DNA of 64,000 nt from Brucella tritici (GCF_008932295.1 NZ_WBWA01000008.1:143884-207883), one strand, 5' to 3'; numbered from the stretch's first letter, positions 18,035-27,497 are shown. The notes: generated by a model not told the origin, from the letters alone. Translations and numbers: made by a program.

Positions 18035-18334
18035 GTTCCCCTCCAAGTCACAATGAACCACAACCCACAAGCCGAACCGGTTCACCAATCGCTCGAGCGG
18101 CGACCCAGGCAGACACCACGGCGCAAAAGCGAAACAGTTCGGGAAATGCCATTAAAAAGCGTTTTAAGAGCGCCTCACTTGACACAATCAGGTCAAAAGG
18201 CGCACCAGATAACCAATGTATCGATGCCGCGCCCCGAACTGGCGCAGCATCACTATCTCATCATTACGAAGCAGCAAATTGGCCTGCTGGCCAAACTGGC
18301 TTCGCAAGTGTTTTAGCCTCTCACAATGCGTTCC

Positions 18335-18407
18335 TGTGGTCTTTTTGATTCCGCCATTTGCTTAGTGCTCATATCAGGGGATGCAAATGTCGGAATCAAA
18401 CCACTAG
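18335..18407. repeat. Single-hairpin CTAG-bounded repeat, copy D
   Basis: A lone second hairpin of the copy B/C repeat: arms GTGGTCTTTTTGATTCCG and CGGAATCAAACCAC, centre TCATATCAGGGG. Its terminal CTAG includes the TAG stop codon (18404-18406) of the next gene. Confidence 0.8.
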
Positions 18408-18688
18408 CGGCAACGCGCTTCAAAAACGCGACCATGCTGATCGCGATAACGGCAATACTGAACGCCATTGCGGGTCTGGGCAACGCCAACGAGCGTGCCC
18501 GCGGCTGCACCGATGGCTGCACCGGTGAGTGCGCCTCGCGTGTCGCCACCAATGGCAGCCCCGGCAAGCCCGCCAATCGCAGCACCGCCCACACCATAAC
18601 CGGCTGTTCTTCGCTCATCCGTCGTGCACCCGCTGGCGGCGGCGCCGACCACAGCCATCGTCAAGACACTGTACAGGATCATTCTCAT
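18404..18688 (-). CDS. Small glycine-zipper lipoprotein
   Basis: 94 residues. Signal peptide with lipobox (AAASGC) then a glycine-zipper region (GYGVGGAAIGGLAGAAIGG and GAAIGAAAGTLVG) and a short tail QYCRYRDQHGRVFEARC. The layout resembles the 17 kDa antigen/Rick_17kDa and OmpA-like surface lipoproteins, so outer-membrane attachment is likely. The start at 18688 has GGAAGGA upstream; a longer reading lacks a ribosome site. The TAG stop lies within a repeat. Confidence 0.7.
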   Translation of the reverse strand: MRMILYSVLTMAVVGAAASGCTTDERRTAGYGVGGAAIGGLAGAAIGGDTRGALTGAAIGAAAGTLVGVAQTRNGVQYCRYRDQHGRVFEARCR

Positions 18689-19023
18689 AGAAATATCCTT
18701 CCCATTTTTTTTATGCCCTTTGTCCGACATTACATAGGCTGCATATTGAAAGGTCAAGATACTCCCGCGTGCGGCAGAATCTTTTTAAAACCGTTTTCTT
18801 CCAAGCTCTCAGATGTCAAGAAACAGGCATTTCGCCCCTCACCAAACACTCGGAACTACAATTACAAATAGAATTTTCTGTACTTGATATATGTTAACTT
18901 CGTCATCATCAACAGTCGATGGAAATAAATTTTATTGTAAGCCGACAGCAGCTACGATCAGATTGAAAGATAACGGCATTGTTTTTCAAACGTATGCTTC
19001 CAGAATTCTGGAAAGGGAACTGC
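18689..19023. other. Divergent intergenic region before the glutaminase gene
   Basis: 335 AT-rich bases between the lipoprotein gene (minus) and glutaminase (plus). It must hold both promoters. I see no convincing operator, riboswitch or further gene. Confidence 0.4.
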
Positions 19024-20025
19024 ATGGAATTGCTTAATCCCCTTGTCGACCCTGATACAACATTCATCTCAACAGGCAGATTACCGCCCACTGATCGCGT
19101 CATAAAACTCGTAACTGAAGCGCATGAGCGGTTCGGCAGTGTTGCGCTTGGCAAGAATTCACAAGTATACCCGGCTCTGGCAAACGTGTCCGAAAGCCTG
19201 TTCGGCATATGTGTCGTCAGCGTAGACGGTCATATATTTGCCGTAGGCGATGCCGATCATGAATTCACCATTATGAGCGTTTCCAAGCCATTCATTTTTG
19301 CGCTCATCTGCGATCTGATCGGCGCAACGGGTGCCCGTGAGCGGTTGGGCGTGAATGCGACGGGCTATGCCTTCAATTCGCTTGCGGGCATCGAACGCGA
19401 CAAGGATGGGCGCACCAATCCAATGGTCAATGCCGGGGCCATTGCAACTACAGGTCTGGTACCGGGCAAGACCGAAGACGAGAAATGGCGGTTCATTCAG
19501 GAAGGCTTGTCTCGTTTTGCCGGGCGCGATCTTTCCGTCAATGAAGAGGTCTATGTTTCAGCTTCGGAAACGAATTTCCGCAACCGCAGCATTGCATGGA
19601 TGCTGGAGAGCACGGGACGCATCTACAGCGATCCCGTCGAGGCCGTAGAGCTCTACACGCGGCAATGTTCGCTGAACGTGAGCGCCAGAGATCTCGCAGT
19701 TATGGGCGCGACATTGGCGCATGGCGGTGTCAATCCGCTGACAAAAGAACAGGTCGTCAAGCCTGATGTCTGCCACTACGCCCTCGCAGTGATGCTCACT
19801 GCCGGACTTTATGAAACGTCCGGAGACTGGCTCTACGAGATCGGGCTGCCCGGTAAAAGCGGCATCGGCGGCGGCATTGTCACTGTGTCGCCCGGCAAAG
19901 GCGCTCTTGGTACATTCGCCCCGCCGCTCGATGAAGCCGGAAACAGCGTCAGGGGACAACTGACCGCGCAATTTCTGTCACAACGGCTTGGGCTCGATCT
20001 GCTCATGTCGTCACCTGCAAACTAG
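19024..20025 (+). CDS. glsA: Glutaminase
   Basis: 333 residues. SVSKPFIFAL contains the Ser-x-x-Lys pair of the serine-dependent beta-lactamase-like glutaminase fold; NPMVNAGAI, SETNFRNRSIAWML, YTRQCSLNVSARDLAVMGATLAHGG and GLPGKSGIGGGIV are conserved in GlsA. It hydrolyses L-glutamine to glutamate and ammonia in the cytoplasm, which can feed nitrogen use or raise pH under acid. ATG at 19024 is preferred (GGGAA close upstream); a start at 18979 would add 15 residues. The MFS gene begins 50 bases after the stop. Confidence 0.93.
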   Translation: MELLNPLVDPDTTFISTGRLPPTDRVIKLVTEAHERFGSVALGKNSQVYPALANVSESLFGICVVSVDGHIFAVGDADHEFTIMSVSKPFIFALICDLIGATGARERLGVNATGYAFNSLAGIERDKDGRTNPMVNAGAIATTGLVPGKTEDEKWRFIQEGLSRFAGRDLSVNEEVYVSASETNFRNRSIAWMLESTGRIYSDPVEAVELYTRQCSLNVSARDLAVMGATLAHGGVNPLTKEQVVKPDVCHYALAVMLTAGLYETSGDWLYEIGLPGKSGIGGGIVTVSPGKGALGTFAPPLDEAGNSVRGQLTAQFLSQRLGLDLLMSSPAN

Positions 20026-20075
20026 AACCGGACTGAACACATTGATCTGACTCATTGCGAGAAGGGATATCGGCA

Positions 20076-21689
20076 ATGGCAGTTTCTACACCCGCTTCAC
20101 ATTCCGAAGAACGCAGTTCGTGGATTCCGATGGTAGCCATCGCTTTCGGTCAGGCCATCATGTCTTTCAATGTCGCTTCCCTGCCGGTCGCACTGGGCGG
20201 CATGGTCGAAAGTTTCGGCGTTGCGCCAACGGTCGTGGCTACGGGCATCGTGGCCTATTCGATGATCGTCGCAGGCTTCGTGATGCTTGGCGCCAAACTT
20301 GTGCAACGTTTCGGTGCCTTGCAAGTCTTCCGACTGGCCGTCATCGTGTTCGGCCTTGCACAGATTCTGATGACATTCAGCCCCAATGCAACCGCCATGA
20401 TTACAGCGCAAGCCCTGTGCGGCGCCGCAGGTGCCGTCATCGTTCCTGCACTCGTCGCCCTGATTGCGGAAAATTACCATGGCAATCAACAGGCAACTGC
20501 GCTCGGCGCATTGGGCTCCGCGCGGGCTGGTGCCGGTGTTTTGGCGTTCCTTATCGGTGGCGTGCTTGGAACCTATATTGGCTGGCGGCCCGTTTTCGGT
20601 ATCCTCATTGCGGTATGCGCGCTGGTCCTCGTTCTCAGCTTTCGGCTGAAGCCGGATCGGGGACGACCGGACGTAAAAATCGATATGGTCGGAGTTGCGC
20701 TTGCTGCGGCAGCCATCATCTCCATCAGCTTCGGGTTCAACAATCTGAACGGCTGGGGGCTCATGCTTGCGCGCTCGACAGCTCCCTTCAATGTTCTGGG
20801 CCTCTCCCCTGCACCGATCCTCATCGTCCTCGGCATTGTATTGGGACAGGCTTTTTTTCTTTGGACGCGCCGCCGCGAAGCCAACAACAAGACGCCTTTG
20901 CTGCCGCTGCAGGTTCTGGATTCACCGCAGGAACGCGCTGCGGTGTTTGCCATGTTTGCGGTCGTGGCACTGGAAGCTGCATTGAATTTCTCGGTTCCGC
21001 TTTATATCCAGATCGTCCAGGGACGCTCGCCGCTTGCAACTGCGGTCGCCATGCTTCCATTCAACCTGACGGTCTTTTTCGCCGCCATGCTGATCGTACG
21101 GACCTATGGGAAACTCACACCACGGCAGATCGGCCGTTTCGAGTTCGGGCTATGCGCCGTGGCTCTTATCTGGCTAGCCTTCGTCGTCCGCAATGACTGG
21201 AGTTCAGTTCCGGTTCTTTTCGGCCTGATCCTGTTCGGTATCGGACAAGGTTCACTGGTTACGCTTTTGTTCAACGTGCTGGTTACGGCATCGCCGAAGG
21301 AACTTGCCGGAGACGTCGGCTCCTTGCGCGGAACCACCAACAATCTTGCCGCCGCTGTGGGTACTGCCGTTGCTGGAGCCTTGCTCGTCGGCCTGCTCAG
21401 CAGCGCGGTCATGCGACAACTGGCTCAGAACCCAACCTTGCCGATAGAGATACAATCGAAAGTCAATCTCGACAGCATTACGTTTGTCAGCAACGATCAA
21501 TTGGAAAGCGTCATCAACGCCACGTCTGCAACGCCGGAGCAAAAAGCCGAAGCATTGCGGATCAATACGGAGTCTCGCCTGCTCGCCCTTAAAATCGGCT
21601 TTCTCATCATGGCGGGTCTCGCTCTCGTATCGATCCTTCCGGCCAGCCGATTGCCAAATTATCGGCCCGGGGAAATCCCGGAGCCATAG
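20076..21689 (+). CDS. MFS transporter (DHA2-like)
   Basis: 537 residues, about 14 helices. FVMLGAKLVQRFGALQVFR is the loop 2-3 MFS motif and ALGALGSARAGAGVLAFLIGG the motif C region seen in drug:H+ antiporters. A hydrophilic loop before the last helix (about residues 460-510) is typical of the DHA2 group. Substrate unknown. ATG at 20076 follows GAAGGG; the upstream TTG is rejected. Possibly co-transcribed with glutaminase. Confidence 0.8.
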   Translation: MAVSTPASHSEERSSWIPMVAIAFGQAIMSFNVASLPVALGGMVESFGVAPTVVATGIVAYSMIVAGFVMLGAKLVQRFGALQVFRLAVIVFGLAQILMTFSPNATAMITAQALCGAAGAVIVPALVALIAENYHGNQQATALGALGSARAGAGVLAFLIGGVLGTYIGWRPVFGILIAVCALVLVLSFRLKPDRGRPDVKIDMVGVALAAAAIISISFGFNNLNGWGLMLARSTAPFNVLGLSPAPILIVLGIVLGQAFFLWTRRREANNKTPLLPLQVLDSPQERAAVFAMFAVVALEAALNFSVPLYIQIVQGRSPLATAVAMLPFNLTVFFAAMLIVRTYGKLTPRQIGRFEFGLCAVALIWLAFVVRNDWSSVPVLFGLILFGIGQGSLVTLLFNVLVTASPKELAGDVGSLRGTTNNLAAAVGTAVAGALLVGLLSSAVMRQLAQNPTLPIEIQSKVNLDSITFVSNDQLESVINATSATPEQKAEALRINTESRLLALKIGFLIMAGLALVSILPASRLPNYRPGEIPEP

Positions 21690-21737
21690 AAGCAGGCGGA
21701 GCTGCTCTATCCGGGGCTTTTAACCCACGCAATTCAA

Positions 21738-21884
21738 CTAGAGCATTTCCTGTTTTGATTGAACCATTGCAAATGCTCTATCTGTTTGTTTTTACGCATG
21801 TCTTTATCCCGAAACCGGTTTCCACTTTCGGGAGACATGCCCTAGAGCTGTTCCAATTAAAGCGCAGTCGCTGGAACAGCTCTA
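21738..21884. repeat. Mosaic rhizobial-type intergenic repeat, three modules
   Basis: 147 bp between CTAG at 21738 and TAG at 21884. Module one pairs AGAGCATTT with AAATGCTCT; module two contains TTTACGCATGTCTTTATCCC and CCACTTTCGGGAGACATGCC; module three pairs AGAGCTGTTCCA with TGGAACAGCTCT. Parts recur at 12243, 14311 and 48649. The right edge is the TAG stop of the AI-2E family gene. The modular pattern resembles rhizobial intergenic mosaic elements (inference). Confidence 0.8.
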
Positions 21885-22901
21885 TTGTTCGCGGGAAAAG
21901 CCGAATATCTCAGCGAACCAGCTTGTTGCGGAATATTGCGCGCAGAAAGTCAGGGCAACGATCGTGATCGGAACGCCGATAAAGGCTCCGAAGACACCCC
22001 AGAGCGAGCCCCAGGCGAACACGGAAAAGAGCGTCGCAAACGGCGACAGGGAAATTGTCTTTCCTGTCAATCGAGGCTCTATCACGCTTCCGATGACGGA
22101 CTGTATGATGTTCAGACCCACAAAGACTGCGAGTACCCATTGCCAGCTGGCAAAGTGCGTGAAGGCGAACGCGGTAATGAAAAGCGTAGCGATCAGCGGC
22201 CCGAGGAAAGGAATGAAGTTCAGGATGAACGCGACAAATCCCCAGGTTTCGGCAAATGGCAAGCCGATCAAACGGGTCAGAAGCCAAACAAGTGAGCCGG
22301 TCGCAAGGCTCATCAGGGCCCTGAGCAGCATGTAGAACCGGATTTTTGCGGCGGCTGACTGGCTGGCGCGCAGGAATGAATTCGCAGCCTCCTGATTTTT
22401 CAACTGCTTGATCCGCGCGCGAAACTCGTCCGTTTCGGCAAGCCCCAACAGAACATAGACCAGCGCCACGAGCCAGAAACTGAATGTATTGTTGAGGCGG
22501 CTTCCTATCGATTGGAGCGTCCGCAAAGTCCAGCTTACGCTGAAATTCTCCGACCACAGAACTGATGCCGCGATGCCATGCCCGTCAAGCCACGTTGTGA
22601 GCTGCTCATAGAGGAGCTGATACCGAACTGCGTCGATCAATATGCGGCGGCCAACCTGTCCGACTGTCCATGCGATCAGCCATCCAAAACCGAGCAGAAG
22701 GAAAACCACCAGAAGAAAAGTGACCACCAATGCCAGGTAGCGCGACATGAACGACGAAAGCCCGTGCTGAACCGGCCAGACGAGCATAATGATAAACAAT
22801 GCAAAAACGACTGGTGCAAATACCGCGCCACCGTAATGGAGCAATGCAATCAGGACGCATCCCGCGATCAAGATCAGTGTTGCATTGCCAGCCTTCAGCA
22901 T
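21882..22901 (-). CDS. AI-2E family transporter
   Basis: 339 residues, about eight helices with a soluble insert near residues 80-150. ILNFIPFLGPLIATLF, VIGSVIEPRLTGKTISLSP and ALTLW-like ends (WGSLWGVFGAFIGVPITIV) are family hallmarks. Members export small molecules or act as Na+/H+ antiporters; the autoinducer-2 link is not general. GGGGA lies upstream of the ATG. TAG stop at a repeat boundary. Confidence 0.8.
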   Translation of the reverse strand: MLKAGNATLILIAGCVLIALLHYGGAVFAPVVFALFIIMLVWPVQHGLSSFMSRYLALVVTFLLVVFLLLGFGWLIAWTVGQVGRRILIDAVRYQLLYEQLTTWLDGHGIAASVLWSENFSVSWTLRTLQSIGSRLNNTFSFWLVALVYVLLGLAETDEFRARIKQLKNQEAANSFLRASQSAAAKIRFYMLLRALMSLATGSLVWLLTRLIGLPFAETWGFVAFILNFIPFLGPLIATLFITAFAFTHFASWQWVLAVFVGLNIIQSVIGSVIEPRLTGKTISLSPFATLFSVFAWGSLWGVFGAFIGVPITIVALTFCAQYSATSWFAEIFGFSREQ

Positions 22902-22933
22902 GAAAAATCCCCGTCCCCACGCATGAAATCAAC

Positions 22934-24370
22934 TCATGATTTCAGGGTATTCTTGTGAATTTGACCGTCTTTCATGACGACCGCCAGCGTCTGTTCCGGC
23001 TTTTCAAGCACGTGAATATCGTCGAGCGGATTTTCATTCAGAACCAGAAGATCGGCAAAGGCACCCGGCTCTATGAGACCGAGCTTGCCGGGATAGGGAT
23101 TGCGCAGATTGGAAAGTGCAAGCAATTCGGCATTGACTGATGTGGCGGCGCGAAGCACTCCCGCATTCGAATACCACTGGCTCAAATGGGTCAGCATGAA
23201 GTTCTGGCGCGGGGTCAATGCCGGTGAAAATAGAACATCAGAACCCCAGGCAGTCTTGATCCCATATTTGCGGGCGAACTCGTAAATCCTTGGCGTACCG
23301 GCAAAAAGTTGCTGAATTCGCTCGGCACCGGGGCCTGTCTGCGATGCCGCATCCTCCATCGTGAGGAAAGGCTGGGTGCTCAACCAGACCTCCTTTTCTG
23401 CGAGCATGCGTGCGGTTTCCTCATCCATCAGATGCGCATGTTCGACACATGCAACACCCGCCCTGATGGATCGCTGGACTGTATTCGAGGCATAGGCATG
23501 AACTGTGACATAGGTGTTCCAGTCCTTTGCCACATCGACCGCCGCGCGGATTTCTTCCTCGCTGAATGTAGACATATCCAGCGGACTGCGCGGCGAGGAC
23601 ACACCACCGCCTGCGACGATCTTGATCTGCGATGCGCCCTGCAACAATTGTTCGCGCACGCGAAGCTTCAAACTGCCTGCATCATCGACGATGGCCGAAG
23701 CCCCCATCAATTCGCCGGTGCTGAGCTTTCCCCCGTCGCGCGGTATTTCGGTCGGCAGCCTGAGATCGCCATGACCGCCGGTTGTTGTTATCATCGCGCC
23801 TGCGGGAAAGATGCGCGGGCCGCTTATGATGCCCGTATCGATGGCGCGCTTGAATGAGAAAGTCGGTCCACCCAGATCGCGAACCGTCGTAAAGCCGCGC
23901 AAAAGCGTGCGTTCTGCCTCTGCCGTGGACGCCGCAAATATTATACCCAAATCTCCTTCCAGAAGGACCGGCAGCGGCACAGCCGCATAGACCGCATGCC
24001 AGTGAGCATCGATCAGTCCCGGCATCAATACGCGGTCGCCACAGTCGATGACCGTCGCGCCTTCAGGCGGCGCACTGTTTGTCGTGTCGACGGCAGTGAT
24101 GCGATTGCCTTCGATGAGAACCTGAACGCCGGATTTCAGCGCGTCAGCCTTGCCATCGAAAAGCCGCGCCCGTGTCAGAAGAATTTTGGCAGACTGCGCG
24201 AAAGAGCGATCCGCAATCATCGTCGCTGCAGCCGTCGCTGCGGCACCTGCGAGGAAGTGTCGTCGTGACAGACGATCCAGACGGCGGGAGACCTGTTGCA
24301 ATATCGGATTGGAGCAGCCGCAGCCATCGCCATGAATGAAATGCTGATATTTTCCACCCAGTCTAAACAT
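22934..24370 (-). CDS. Exported metal-dependent amidohydrolase
   Basis: 478 residues. A twin-arginine signal (SRRHFLAGAAATAAATM, about residues 35-60) implies a folded enzyme sent to the periplasm. The TIM-barrel amidohydrolase ligands are visible: DAHWHA, QIKIVAGGG (Lys), VHAYAS, EHAHLM and GSDVLF (Asp), and the tail LGLIEPGAFADLLVL. It resembles imidazolonepropionase-like or Xaa-Pro/Xaa-Arg dipeptidase members; substrate not fixed. The N-terminal 30 residues before the signal (HGDGCGCSNP) are unusual. ATG at 24370 has GGGAG upstream. Confidence 0.82.
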   Translation of the reverse strand: MFRLGGKYQHFIHGDGCGCSNPILQQVSRRLDRLSRRHFLAGAAATAAATMIADRSFAQSAKILLTRARLFDGKADALKSGVQVLIEGNRITAVDTTNSAPPEGATVIDCGDRVLMPGLIDAHWHAVYAAVPLPVLLEGDLGIIFAASTAEAERTLLRGFTTVRDLGGPTFSFKRAIDTGIISGPRIFPAGAMITTTGGHGDLRLPTEIPRDGGKLSTGELMGASAIVDDAGSLKLRVREQLLQGASQIKIVAGGGVSSPRSPLDMSTFSEEEIRAAVDVAKDWNTYVTVHAYASNTVQRSIRAGVACVEHAHLMDEETARMLAEKEVWLSTQPFLTMEDAASQTGPGAERIQQLFAGTPRIYEFARKYGIKTAWGSDVLFSPALTPRQNFMLTHLSQWYSNAGVLRAATSVNAELLALSNLRNPYPGKLGLIEPGAFADLLVLNENPLDDIHVLEKPEQTLAVVMKDGQIHKNTLKS

Positions 24371-24404
24371 GGCAACTCCCAATTTGCGCGATTGCTAAAG
24401 ACAG

Positions 24405-24570
24405 CTAGCGGATTGAATTTGACGTTTGCTACCCGCCCGATATCAATCCGGCTTCAAACGTCAAATTCGAAAAATCCACTGGTTTCATAAAGTTACTAGC
24501 GGTCTTTTTGATTCCGGCATTTGCTCAGCGCTAATATCCGGGGATACAAATGTCGGAATCAGGCCACTAG
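24405..24570. repeat. Two-hairpin CTAG-bounded palindromic repeat, copy C
   Basis: 166 bp, nearly the same as the copy at 15763-15929: arms GGATTGAATTTGACGTTTG with CAAACGTCAAATTC, then GGTCTTTTTGATTCCGGCAT with TGTCGGAATCAGGCC. The final CTAG includes the TAG stop (24567-24569) of the OB-fold gene. Confidence 0.85.
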
Positions 24571-24935
24571 TTGAATATCTTGAAGTAGTTTACGTCGATA
24601 AATCTTCCCCGAACGTCGTTCTCGACGCGCCCCCGGATTTCAATCTTGTTCTTTGTATTTATTTCTCTGCCGCGCCAGACTTCTCTTTCGATCCGAACTC
24701 TCGTTCTGCCGGTATGATCCTGAAAGACATACTGGGCTCTTCTGACATTACTTTTGATCGAACCGGTCAGCACCACACGGGTTCCGACTGGCGTTCGGGT
24801 TATGGCATCTGCCGTTATGGTATTGCGGGCTTTGAATGAATCCAGAAACTGGGCATGGGAAACATCAACGAAACCCAGAGAAAAAAGGCCCAGTATCAAT
24901 GCAAATTGAATCATATGCTGCTTTACCGAGGCCAT
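24567..24935 (-). CDS. YgiW/YdeI-type OB-fold periplasmic protein
   Basis: 122 residues. A signal peptide ending VSHA is followed by one OB-fold: ITADAITRTPVGTRVVLTGS, AQYVFQDHTGRTRVRIE, KIEIRGRVENDVRGRFIDV. The family is induced by stress in enterobacteria and may bind small ligands or cations in the periplasm. Single gene between two repeats. Its TAG stop lies within repeat C. Confidence 0.75.
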   Translation of the reverse strand: MASVKQHMIQFALILGLFSLGFVDVSHAQFLDSFKARNTITADAITRTPVGTRVVLTGSIKSNVRRAQYVFQDHTGRTRVRIEREVWRGREINTKNKIEIRGRVENDVRGRFIDVNYFKIFN

Positions 24936-24979
24936 GGATTTTCACCCTCATAGCAATGATCGAATTTCTTCTTCGGTAT

Positions 24980-25057
24980 CTAGTGGATTTTTCGAATTTG
25001 ACATTTGAAACAGCATCTCATTCAGTCGGGATTCAAACGTCAAATTCAATCCACTAG
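24980..25057. repeat. Single-hairpin CTAG-bounded repeat, copy E
   Basis: 78 bp, first hairpin of the B/C repeat in the opposite orientation: CTAGTGGATTTTTCGAATTT paired with AAATTCAATCCACTAG. It lies upstream of the OB-fold gene. Confidence 0.8.
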
Positions 25058-25422
25058 TCGACTTCTGATGAAGATTAACTTTATCACGGGAAGACACAAG
25101 ACATATTCCCCACAGAATTTCGAAACCACAAGTACCCGATAATAATTCACCTTTTGCGAGCTCCGGTCTCGTCATCTCCAGAGCAATTCCAGCCCCTGTG
25201 CGGAAGGGCCACGCCCGATGCCGATACACCCACAGCTTCGCGCCTGAGTGTTTGCGCCCTCAAAAATCGCCAGGCGACCCATAGCCGACAATATGACGGC
25301 TGATTTCGGCAGGGTGCCTGCCAAGTCGGCATTTTACCGGATGAAGTGCGGCGGGAGATATGACAGCTTCGACGGTCAGTCGTGAGCAGAGAGGAAAAAA
25401 GCGGCCGGATCATCGGAAGGTG
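25058..25422. other. Intergenic region before the M20 peptidase gene
   Basis: About 365 bases. No gene, RNA or operator could be recognised; it should carry the promoter of the M20 gene. GGAAGGTG just before 25423 is that gene's ribosome site. Confidence 0.4.
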
Positions 25423-26625
25423 ATGGAGACGACAAACAATGTGGGGGCGGAACTGAAAACGTTGGAATTGGCTCAGAATGAGCAAAACTATATGCGCGAA
25501 TTGCGCAGGGAATTTCATAAACACCCTGAGCTTTCCCTGAATGAACGACGCACTTCTGCACGTATCAGGGAAGAACTTGATGCAATCGGCGTCCCGTATG
25601 TCTTAGTCGGCGAATTTGGAATTATTGCAACCGTAACCGGATCGCAAAGCGAGCGGGTTATCGCCTTGCGCGCTGATATGGATGCTCTGCCGATAGAGGA
25701 GAACAACCCACACCTGGAATATAGGTCTGGCACAGCTCACGTTATGCATGCCTGCGGCCACGACGGGCATATCGCCATGCTGCTGGGAGCGGCGCGCGTT
25801 CTTATGAAAGCTCGCGATCGGCTCCACGGAACAGTCAAGCTATGCTTTCAACAAGCCGAAGAGGTTGGCGAGGGAACAGAAGACATTCTGAAAGAACTCG
25901 CAAGGCACCCCGTTGAAAGTATATTGGGCATTCATCTCTGGTCGGAGTTGGAGACCGGCAAGATCTCCATTGAATCAGGCCCCCGAATGGCTGCCGGGCA
26001 GTCCATCGATCTGACGATCCATGGCGTGGGTACGCACGGCGCCTACCCTAACAGAGGCATCGACCCAATCATCGCGACTGCGGCGATCATCATGAATTGC
26101 GCTGCACTCGTCAGTCGTGAATTTGATCCTACGGAACCTGTCGCGCTGACTTTTGGAAGTATCTGTGGTGGCAATGCAGATAACGTCATTCCGGATAGGG
26201 TCAGCGTCTCAGGCACGATGCGTGCAACGCGTTCCGAGACAATGAGCTATCTTGAAGAGGCGCTGAAGCGGACGATAACAAGCACAGCCGATGCCTATCG
26301 CACCCGAGCAGAAATCAGGTTCAGCGGCGGCGTTTCAGCAGTCACCAATGACCCGGCATGCAGCAATATTGCTCGTCGCGCCATTCAGTCTCTCGGCCTG
26401 GAAAACGACTGCACCAGTTTCAATACGGTAATGGCGTCGGAAAACTTCGCCGATTTCCTGAAACTATATCCAGGCGTCTTTGCTTTCATCGGCGTGCGGA
26501 ACGAAGCGATAGGCGCAGCCTATCCCCACCACCATCCGAAATTCAACATTGATGAAGATGTTCTTTTCAGAGGTGCAGCCCTGTATGCGCAATATGCAAT
26601 CGAATACTTTCAATCGGATAAATAA
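25423..26625 (+). CDS. M20D amidohydrolase (hippurate/N-acyl amino acid hydrolase type)
   Basis: 400 residues. ALRADMDALPI, HACGHDGHIAMLLGAA (metal-binding His/Cys/Asp) and FQQAEEVGEGTEDIL are M20D motifs; GTHGAYPNRGIDPI and FGSICGGNADNVIPD belong to the dimerisation domain, and the second metal site ends in YPHHHPKFNIDEDVL. It removes acyl groups from N-acyl amino acids or indole-amino-acid conjugates in the cytoplasm. A periplasmic amino-acid binding protein gene follows 66 bases later, suggesting uptake and use of a conjugated amino acid. The start at 25423 has a clear SD; a longer start at 25360 is possible. Confidence 0.88.
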   Translation: METTNNVGAELKTLELAQNEQNYMRELRREFHKHPELSLNERRTSARIREELDAIGVPYVLVGEFGIIATVTGSQSERVIALRADMDALPIEENNPHLEYRSGTAHVMHACGHDGHIAMLLGAARVLMKARDRLHGTVKLCFQQAEEVGEGTEDILKELARHPVESILGIHLWSELETGKISIESGPRMAAGQSIDLTIHGVGTHGAYPNRGIDPIIATAAIIMNCAALVSREFDPTEPVALTFGSICGGNADNVIPDRVSVSGTMRATRSETMSYLEEALKRTITSTADAYRTRAEIRFSGGVSAVTNDPACSNIARRAIQSLGLENDCTSFNTVMASENFADFLKLYPGVFAFIGVRNEAIGAAYPHHHPKFNIDEDVLFRGAALYAQYAIEYFQSDK

Positions 26626-26691
26626 ATAAAACACACCGAATAGTGTTCGTTCGAACGCTTAATTAAGTTTCAAACAAAATGGGAGGAAACC

Positions 26692-27489
26692 ATGAAATAC
26701 TTGAAAACAGCAACACTCACATCATCAATAATAGCGATGGCGCTTTCTATAGGAGCAGGCATTGCCCATAGCGAAGAGCCTTTGAAGCTCATCATTGGCA
26801 CCGAAGGCGCCAATCCACCGATGAATTATCAATTGGCAGACGGCACGCTTGCCGGCTTCGAGGTCGACATCGCCAAGGCGCTTTGCGACCAGATGAAAGC
26901 GCAATGTGAAATTGTTGCTCAGGATTGGGATGGCGCCATCCCTGCTATTCAATCCGGAAAGTTTGATGCGTTTATCGCTTCCATGTCGATCACCGAGGAA
27001 CGCAAGAAGCAGGTTGATTTCTCCGACAAGTACTTCAACCCACCTCCGGGAATGGTGGCATTGAAGGATTCAGACATCAAGGGCGTCACCAAAGACAACC
27101 TCGCTGGCAAGACTATCGGTGTGCAGGGCTCAACGACCCATGCAAATTATGCAGAGGCTTACTTTACCGACAGCACGGTAAAGGCTTATCCGACCTCTCA
27201 GGAATTCAAGCTGGATCTTGCGAACGGACGGCTTGATGCCGTTAATGACGACAGCGTATCTCTGGCAGAATGGCTCAAGACCCCGGAAGGCGCTTGCTGC
27301 AAGATGATCGGCACCTATCCGCCGGTTGCACAATATCATGGCGCTGGCGTAGGCGCTGCCATCAAGAAGGGTCGCCCGGAACTGGTTTCGAAATTCAACG
27401 AAGCGATCAAGGCGATCCGGCTCAACGGAAAGTATAAGGAAGTCAACGACAAGTACTTTGATTTCGATGCTTTCGGAAATGATGGCTAA
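26692..27489 (+). CDS. Amino-acid ABC transporter binding protein (ArgT/HisJ-like)
   Basis: 265 residues. A signal peptide (to about residue 27, IAHS) is followed by the solute-binding family 3 fold: IIGTEGANPPMNYQLADGTLAGFEVDIAKAL, DGAIPAIQSGKFDAFIASMSITEERKKQVDFS, and AGKTIGVQGSTTHANYAE. Closest in style to Lys/Arg/Orn or His binding proteins. No permease or ATPase gene accompanies it, so it must work with components encoded elsewhere. GGGAGG lies before the ATG. A 10-base palindrome CGTTCGAACG at 26648-26657 lies in its leader. Confidence 0.85.
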   Translation: MKYLKTATLTSSIIAMALSIGAGIAHSEEPLKLIIGTEGANPPMNYQLADGTLAGFEVDIAKALCDQMKAQCEIVAQDWDGAIPAIQSGKFDAFIASMSITEERKKQVDFSDKYFNPPPGMVALKDSDIKGVTKDNLAGKTIGVQGSTTHANYAEAYFTDSTVKAYPTSQEFKLDLANGRLDAVNDDSVSLAEWLKTPEGACCKMIGTYPPVAQYHGAGVGAAIKKGRPELVSKFNEAIKAIRLNGKYKEVNDKYFDFDAFGNDG

Positions 27490-27497
27490 ATACCCCT

